This document shows, piece by piece, positions 60,495 through 64,000 of a stretch of 64,000 bases of DNA (its first letter is position 1; every line of letters starts with the position of its first letter). The notes beneath the pieces were generated by a model. That model did no database searches. It was not told the origin of the DNA and was given only the letters and a program-made list of their open reading frames with translations. Source of the stretch: Candidatus Butyricimonas faecavium (GTDB lineage Bacteria > Bacteroidota > Bacteroidia > Bacteroidales > Marinifilaceae); assembly GCA_944321125.1 (NCBI GenBank), contig CALUKD010000002.1, positions 62,001-126,000 of the forward strand, written 5' to 3'. A program made the position numbers and the translations under genes.

Positions 60495-61733
60495 ATGATA
60501 CAGTTAAAAATAGATATAAGCAAATGGTTTTCTTGGTTGAATTTGGGGATTAAGGATTCTTCCACGGCCTCGGTAATAGAGATTCTCTTGCAGATTGTAG
60601 TAATTTGTCTAATCGCTTTTTTGTTTACGTTTTTTCTGCGTAGGGGAATAACCCGTGTAATTGACAAAATGGTACGTCGGACAAAGACGAAATGGGATGA
60701 TATATTTTTTGAAGAACGTGTTTTCCAGAAAGTATTTAATCTGATACCTCCGATATTTATTGATTTTGCTTTTAAAATTGTGTATGGAAAATGGGATCAT
60801 ATAGAACTTTTCCACCGTTTTATTGTTGCTTGGATATTGGTTGTTGCGGGGTTCGTGATTGTTGCTGTGATGGATGCCATAAATCGGATATATGAATCGT
60901 ATCCTATTGCGAAAGATCGTCCGATAAAAGTTTTTGTACAGGTGATTAAAATTTTCGTGATTTCAGCTATTATTATTACAATTGTTAGCGAATTTATAGG
61001 AGAGTCTCCTCGTAATTTATTGGTTGGATTAGGAGCGTTTGCTGCGGTTTTGATGTTGGTATTTAAAGATGCGATACTAGGTTTTGTGGCTGGAGTTCAA
61101 TTGTTGGCTAATCAGATGGTTCGAATCGGAGATTGGATTGTGATGCCAAGTAATAATGCTAACGGGACGGTTTTAGAAATTAATCTGTATACCGTGAAAG
61201 TTCAAAATTGGGATATGACAATAACAACGATTCCCACTTATCAACTAGTTTCGGCTTCGTTTACTAATTGGCGAGGAATGGAGGAATCCGCAGGTCGGAG
61301 AATTATGCGTTACATTAATATTGATATGCTTTCGGTGCATTTCCTTTCAGCCGAAGAGATAGATGCCTTACGAAAGTCTGAAGTGTTGAAAGGATATATA
61401 GAGGATATGTTACCGAAATTGAACGAGCAAAATGAAGGAAAGGTTGATGTGTTGGACGAAGAGAGATTGACTAATTTGGGAATATTTCGGCAATATGCTG
61501 TGCGAAAGTTGGAAACTAATCCTAATTTGAATATGGATATGACGTATATGGTAAGACAACTTCAACCTACAGCAACGGGTATTCCATTGGAAGTATATTG
61601 TTTTTCTCGAAAACAAGAGTGGGTGACATACGAAAAAATTCAGTCGGATATATTTGATCATTTGTTAGCCGTTATTCCGTATTTTAATTTGCGGGTTTAC
61701 CAGTATCCAGAACTTATTAGAGGTACAAGTTGA
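60495..61733 (+). CDS. Mechanosensitive ion channel (MscS family, YbdG-like)
   Basis: A 412-residue inner-membrane protein with about five hydrophobic segments in the first 200 residues. The pore helix and MscS beta-domain are recognisable (LLVGLGAFAAVLMLVFKDAILGFVAGVQLLANQMVRIGDWIVMP, then GTVLEINLYTVKVQNWD). The long C-terminal soluble part resembles YbdG. It should release solutes on osmotic downshock. It is alone in its orientation up to the M23 gene, ten bases before the longest reading of that gene. Confidence 0.9.
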   Translation: MIQLKIDISKWFSWLNLGIKDSSTASVIEILLQIVVICLIAFLFTFFLRRGITRVIDKMVRRTKTKWDDIFFEERVFQKVFNLIPPIFIDFAFKIVYGKWDHIELFHRFIVAWILVVAGFVIVAVMDAINRIYESYPIAKDRPIKVFVQVIKIFVISAIIITIVSEFIGESPRNLLVGLGAFAAVLMLVFKDAILGFVAGVQLLANQMVRIGDWIVMPSNNANGTVLEINLYTVKVQNWDMTITTIPTYQLVSASFTNWRGMEESAGRRIMRYINIDMLSVHFLSAEEIDALRKSEVLKGYIEDMLPKLNEQNEGKVDVLDEERLTNLGIFRQYAVRKLETNPNLNMDMTYMVRQLQPTATGIPLEVYCFSRKQEWVTYEKIQSDIFDHLLAVIPYFNLRVYQYPELIRGTS

Positions 61734-61797
61734 TTACTTTGAATGTTACTTGATAAACTTTATGAACGCTCCGGGTGGGAAAGTTGGATTTTTATAC

Positions 61798-61805
61798 TAT
61801 TTTTG
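61798..61805 (+). promoter_or_regulatory. -7 element (TATTTTTG) before the M23 gene
   Basis: TATTTTTG fits TAnnTTTG and lies 18 bases before the ATG at 61824. It falls inside the longer reading from 61743, which supports the later start. No -33 box is clear. Confidence 0.4.
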
Positions 61806-61823
61806 AAGGCTAAAAATAACCGG

Positions 61824-62690
61824 ATGTGTAGTAAGAAACGAAAATATTGGAATAAGTTGAAGAATCGCTATAAGCTGACCATATTTAACGAGTCAACTTA
61901 TGAGGAAGTGATGCATTTGCGACTTTCCCCTTTACATGTACTTACAGCTTTAAGTACGCTAGCGGTAATTTTAATTATGTTGACAATCATGTTGATTGCT
62001 TTTACAAATCTGCGGGAATTTATCCCCGGCTATCCAAGTCAGCAATTAAGGCGCCAGATCACACAGAATGCTTTGCGGGTGGATTCGTTATTGAATGAAG
62101 TACAAAAAAAGGATCGCTATCTTCATTCTATACAGACAATATTGAGGAATGAAAATTTAGATACGACAAGTTTTGTTGCTATGCGACAGAACGTGAAGGT
62201 GACATATGATACTTCCATGTTAGGTATGTCAGAAGAAGAGGCCGATTTTCGAGAAATCGTGGAAAAAGAAGAAAAATATAATTTAACTTTAGGACATGTC
62301 AGTTCTTCAGATGATGATTTTTATCATTTTTTCTCGCCGTTAGATGGAGTGGTAACTAATCATTTTGATGAAATGACTCGTCATTATGGGGTAGATTTGG
62401 TGGCCAAACAAAATTCAAATGTTTTGTCCGTGCTGGATGGTGTGGTCATTTTCACGGATTGGACAATTAAGACAGGTTATGTGATTCAAGTACAGCATAA
62501 TGGAAATTTGGTCTCAGTATATAAGCATAACTCGGTGTTGTTGAAAAAGCAGGGAGATTTTGTGCGTGCGGGGGAGGCGATTGCAGTAGTGGGAAATACG
62601 GGTGAAGAAACAACTGGACCGCATTTGCATTTTGAGTTGTGGCAAGCGGGAAAAGCATTGAATCCGGAAACATTCATTAAGTTTAAATGA
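61824..62690 (+). CDS. M23-family peptidase (LytM-type cell-wall endopeptidase)
   Basis: A short basic N-terminus (MCSKKRKYWNKLKNRYKL) leads one membrane helix (about residues 45-65), then a coiled coil and a C-terminal LytM domain. Zinc ligands are in TRHYGVDLVA (His, Asp) and HLHFELW (HxH), so the domain looks active. It would cut or regulate peptidoglycan cross-bridges. I prefer ATG 61824 over 61743, because MSKKRxYWxKL-type starts are typical of Bacteroidota homologues and a -7 element lies between. dxr follows after 33 bases. Confidence 0.85.
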   Translation: MCSKKRKYWNKLKNRYKLTIFNESTYEEVMHLRLSPLHVLTALSTLAVILIMLTIMLIAFTNLREFIPGYPSQQLRRQITQNALRVDSLLNEVQKKDRYLHSIQTILRNENLDTTSFVAMRQNVKVTYDTSMLGMSEEEADFREIVEKEEKYNLTLGHVSSSDDDFYHFFSPLDGVVTNHFDEMTRHYGVDLVAKQNSNVLSVLDGVVIFTDWTIKTGYVIQVQHNGNLVSVYKHNSVLLKKQGDFVRAGEAIAVVGNTGEETTGPHLHFELWQAGKALNPETFIKFK

Positions 62691-62723
62691 TTCGCAAATA
62701 GAAGTTTTGGAGATTGTTTTGAA

Positions 62724-63890
62724 ATGAAAAATATAGCAATATTAGGATCTACCGGGTCTATCGGAACGCAGACATTGCAGGTAATTGATGCTAATCCGGA
62801 ACGATTTAATGTAGAGGTACTCACAGCAAATAATCAGGTGGAATTGCTAGCACAACAAGCTAGAAAATTTAAGCCTAACATGGTTGTGATCGGGAATGAA
62901 TCAAAATATTCCGAGTTAACAGAGTTATTGAAGGACGAAGATATAAAGGTATATGCCGGGAGTGAGGCTATTGCTCAAGTCGTGCAAACTTCCACGATTG
63001 ATGTGGTCGTTACAGCTATGGTTGGATATAGTGGTTTGTTACCTACCATTAATGCGATCAAGGCGGGTAAAACGATTGCTTTGGCCAATAAGGAAACTTT
63101 AGTTGTCGCCGGAGATTTAATTAATCGATTGGTTGAAAAATACAAGGTAGCGATATTGCCTGTGGATTCCGAACATTCGGCGATATTTCAGTGTTTAGTG
63201 GGCGAATCCAACAATCCGGTAGAGAAGATATTATTAACGGCGTCCGGAGGACCTTTCCGGGGACGAGATTACGAATATCTGAAATCGGTAACGGCAGTAC
63301 AAGCGTTAAAACATCCGAACTGGAGCATGGGGGCAAAAGTTACTATTGACTCTGCGTCCATGATGAATAAAGGGTTCGAAGTGATTGAGGCGAAGTGGTT
63401 GTTTGGAGTAAAACCTTCACAAATAGAGGTATTAGTACACCCGCAATCCGTTGTTCACTCGATGGTTCAATTCCAGGATGGGAATGTAAAAGCACAATTG
63501 GGAGTTCCGGATATGCGTTTACCGATCCAGTATGCTTTGACTTATCCGGAACGGATACATTCGGAAATACCGCGCTTGGATTTTGGTACTTATTCTAATC
63601 TCACGTTTGAAAAACCGGATGTGACGACCTTTCGAAATCTGGGATTGGCTTACGAGGCCATGAATCGTGGGGGAAATGTACCCTGTGTGTTGAATGCAGC
63701 GAATGAAGTTATGGTGGCAGCTTTCTTGAAAAATAAAATTTCTTTCACGGCCATGTCAGACGTGATTGAACGGACAATGGATAAAGTAAGTTATATTGTC
63801 CAGCCTACCTTGGAAGATTATATCGCTTCAGACCAAGAAGGTCGACGGGTAGCAAAAGAGGAATTGCTCAATTTAAAATCTAGAATTTAA
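62724..63890 (+). CDS. dxr: 1-deoxy-D-xylulose-5-phosphate reductoisomerase
   Basis: It is the committed step of the MEP isoprenoid pathway, giving MEP with NADPH. The nucleotide loop GSTGSIGTQTL is at residues 7-17, and DSEHSAIFQ, TASGGPFR, SMGAKVTIDSASMMNKGFE and NAANEVMV follow in order. Length 388 aa is normal. Its product feeds isoprenyl lipids such as that made by UppS. rseP follows, as in many bacteria. Confidence 0.96.
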   Translation: MKNIAILGSTGSIGTQTLQVIDANPERFNVEVLTANNQVELLAQQARKFKPNMVVIGNESKYSELTELLKDEDIKVYAGSEAIAQVVQTSTIDVVVTAMVGYSGLLPTINAIKAGKTIALANKETLVVAGDLINRLVEKYKVAILPVDSEHSAIFQCLVGESNNPVEKILLTASGGPFRGRDYEYLKSVTAVQALKHPNWSMGAKVTIDSASMMNKGFEVIEAKWLFGVKPSQIEVLVHPQSVVHSMVQFQDGNVKAQLGVPDMRLPIQYALTYPERIHSEIPRLDFGTYSNLTFEKPDVTTFRNLGLAYEAMNRGGNVPCVLNAANEVMVAAFLKNKISFTAMSDVIERTMDKVSYIVQPTLEDYIASDQEGRRVAKEELLNLKSRI

Positions 63891-63906
63891 AATCTAAAAT
63901 GGATAT

Positions 63907-64000
63907 ATGGATGTATTAGTAAAGATATTACAGTTTTTGTTGAGCCTTTCGATTCTGGTTATGTTGCATGAATTGGGGCATTTTGTAGCGGCAAAAATAT
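63907..64000 (+). CDS. rseP: Site-2 protease RseP (N-terminal fragment)
   Basis: Only the first 31 codons lie in the window. They read a membrane helix ending in VMLHELGHFVAAK, the HExxH zinc motif of M50 site-2 proteases. The gene follows dxr by 16 bases, the usual place for rseP, which cleaves anti-sigma factors inside the membrane. The remaining domains cannot be seen. Confidence 0.85.
   Translation, partial: MDVLVKILQFLLSLSILVMLHELGHFVAAKI

Noticed and set aside
1..64000. CRISPR array, rRNA operon, prophage, toxin-antitoxin or defence island
   Set aside because: No regularly spaced repeats, rRNA-like sequence, phage structural genes or recognisable defence proteins were seen.

Overview
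The window is a piece of chromosome from a Bacteroidota (order Bacteroidales) bacterium. An Odoribacteraceae member such as Butyricimonas or Odoribacter is my best guess, but I could not test it. The evidence is the recurrent TTTG-N19-TAnnTTTG promoter form, the A-rich leaders with weak Shine-Dalgarno sequences, Bacteroidota-specific families (DUF4301, DUF5686, the short RpoZ-like protein, LptD of the Bacteroidota type, a PyrB/PyrI pair) and low GC with many AT-rich intergenic tracts. Most of it is ordinary core genome.

Layout. 1-1.6 kb: a DUF4301 protein cut by the window edge and a small acidic protein. 1.7-8.3 kb: CBS protein, nadK, uppS, bamA, ompH/skp and, after a terminator, murI. 8.4-12.5 kb: rel/spoT, a Fur-family regulator and purA. 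12.5-17 kb: NhaD-type antiporter, MgtC-like protein and recQ, separated by shared bidirectional terminators. 17-23 kb: kdsD, a DUF5686 outer-membrane protein, lptB, tRNA-Leu(TAG) and tig. 23-29.5 kb: a TPR protein divergent from recF, a DUF721 protein, a two-domain acyltransferase, LysE-type exporter and hydE. 29.5-34.4 kb: a large membrane-anchored protein of unknown function, a secreted alpha/beta hydrolase and a broken radical-SAM activase. 34.4-40.2 kb: an alpha-oxoamine synthase, bamD, rpoZ, coaBC and pyrBI. 40.2-43 kb: accessory patch with an IS256-family element, an HU-like protein and a Mpi-like serine recombinase. 43-55.2 kb: pruA, an ABC-F ATPase, rlmB, lptD divergent from amiC-mlaD, dnaA and a YigZ protein. 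55.2-57.4 kb: tRNA-Lys(TTT), a second IS256-family element and about 0.65 kb of unassigned sequence. 57.4-64 kb: M16 peptidase, MscS channel, M23 peptidase, dxr and the start of rseP.

Theme. Envelope construction is spread through the window: BamA, BamD and Skp for beta-barrel proteins; KdsD, LptB and LptD for LPS; MlaD for lipid traffic; UppS, MurI, AmiC and an M23 peptidase for the cell wall.

Most notable. (1) A 37-codon, Arg-rich leader ORF, a small hairpin and a strong intrinsic terminator lie between a textbook promoter and pyrB, which looks like a transcription-attenuation leader. (2) An IS256-family element sits exactly at the shared 3' ends of pyrI and the HU gene; its 8-bp target duplication carries the HU stop codon. 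(3) A glycyl-radical activase gene has two homopolymer frameshifts and a lost cluster cysteine. (4) A Mpi-like invertase gene has an inverted repeat over its own promoter. (5) Heptamer-periodic AT-rich tracts recur between genes. I found no CRISPR array, rRNA, prophage or recognisable defence island.
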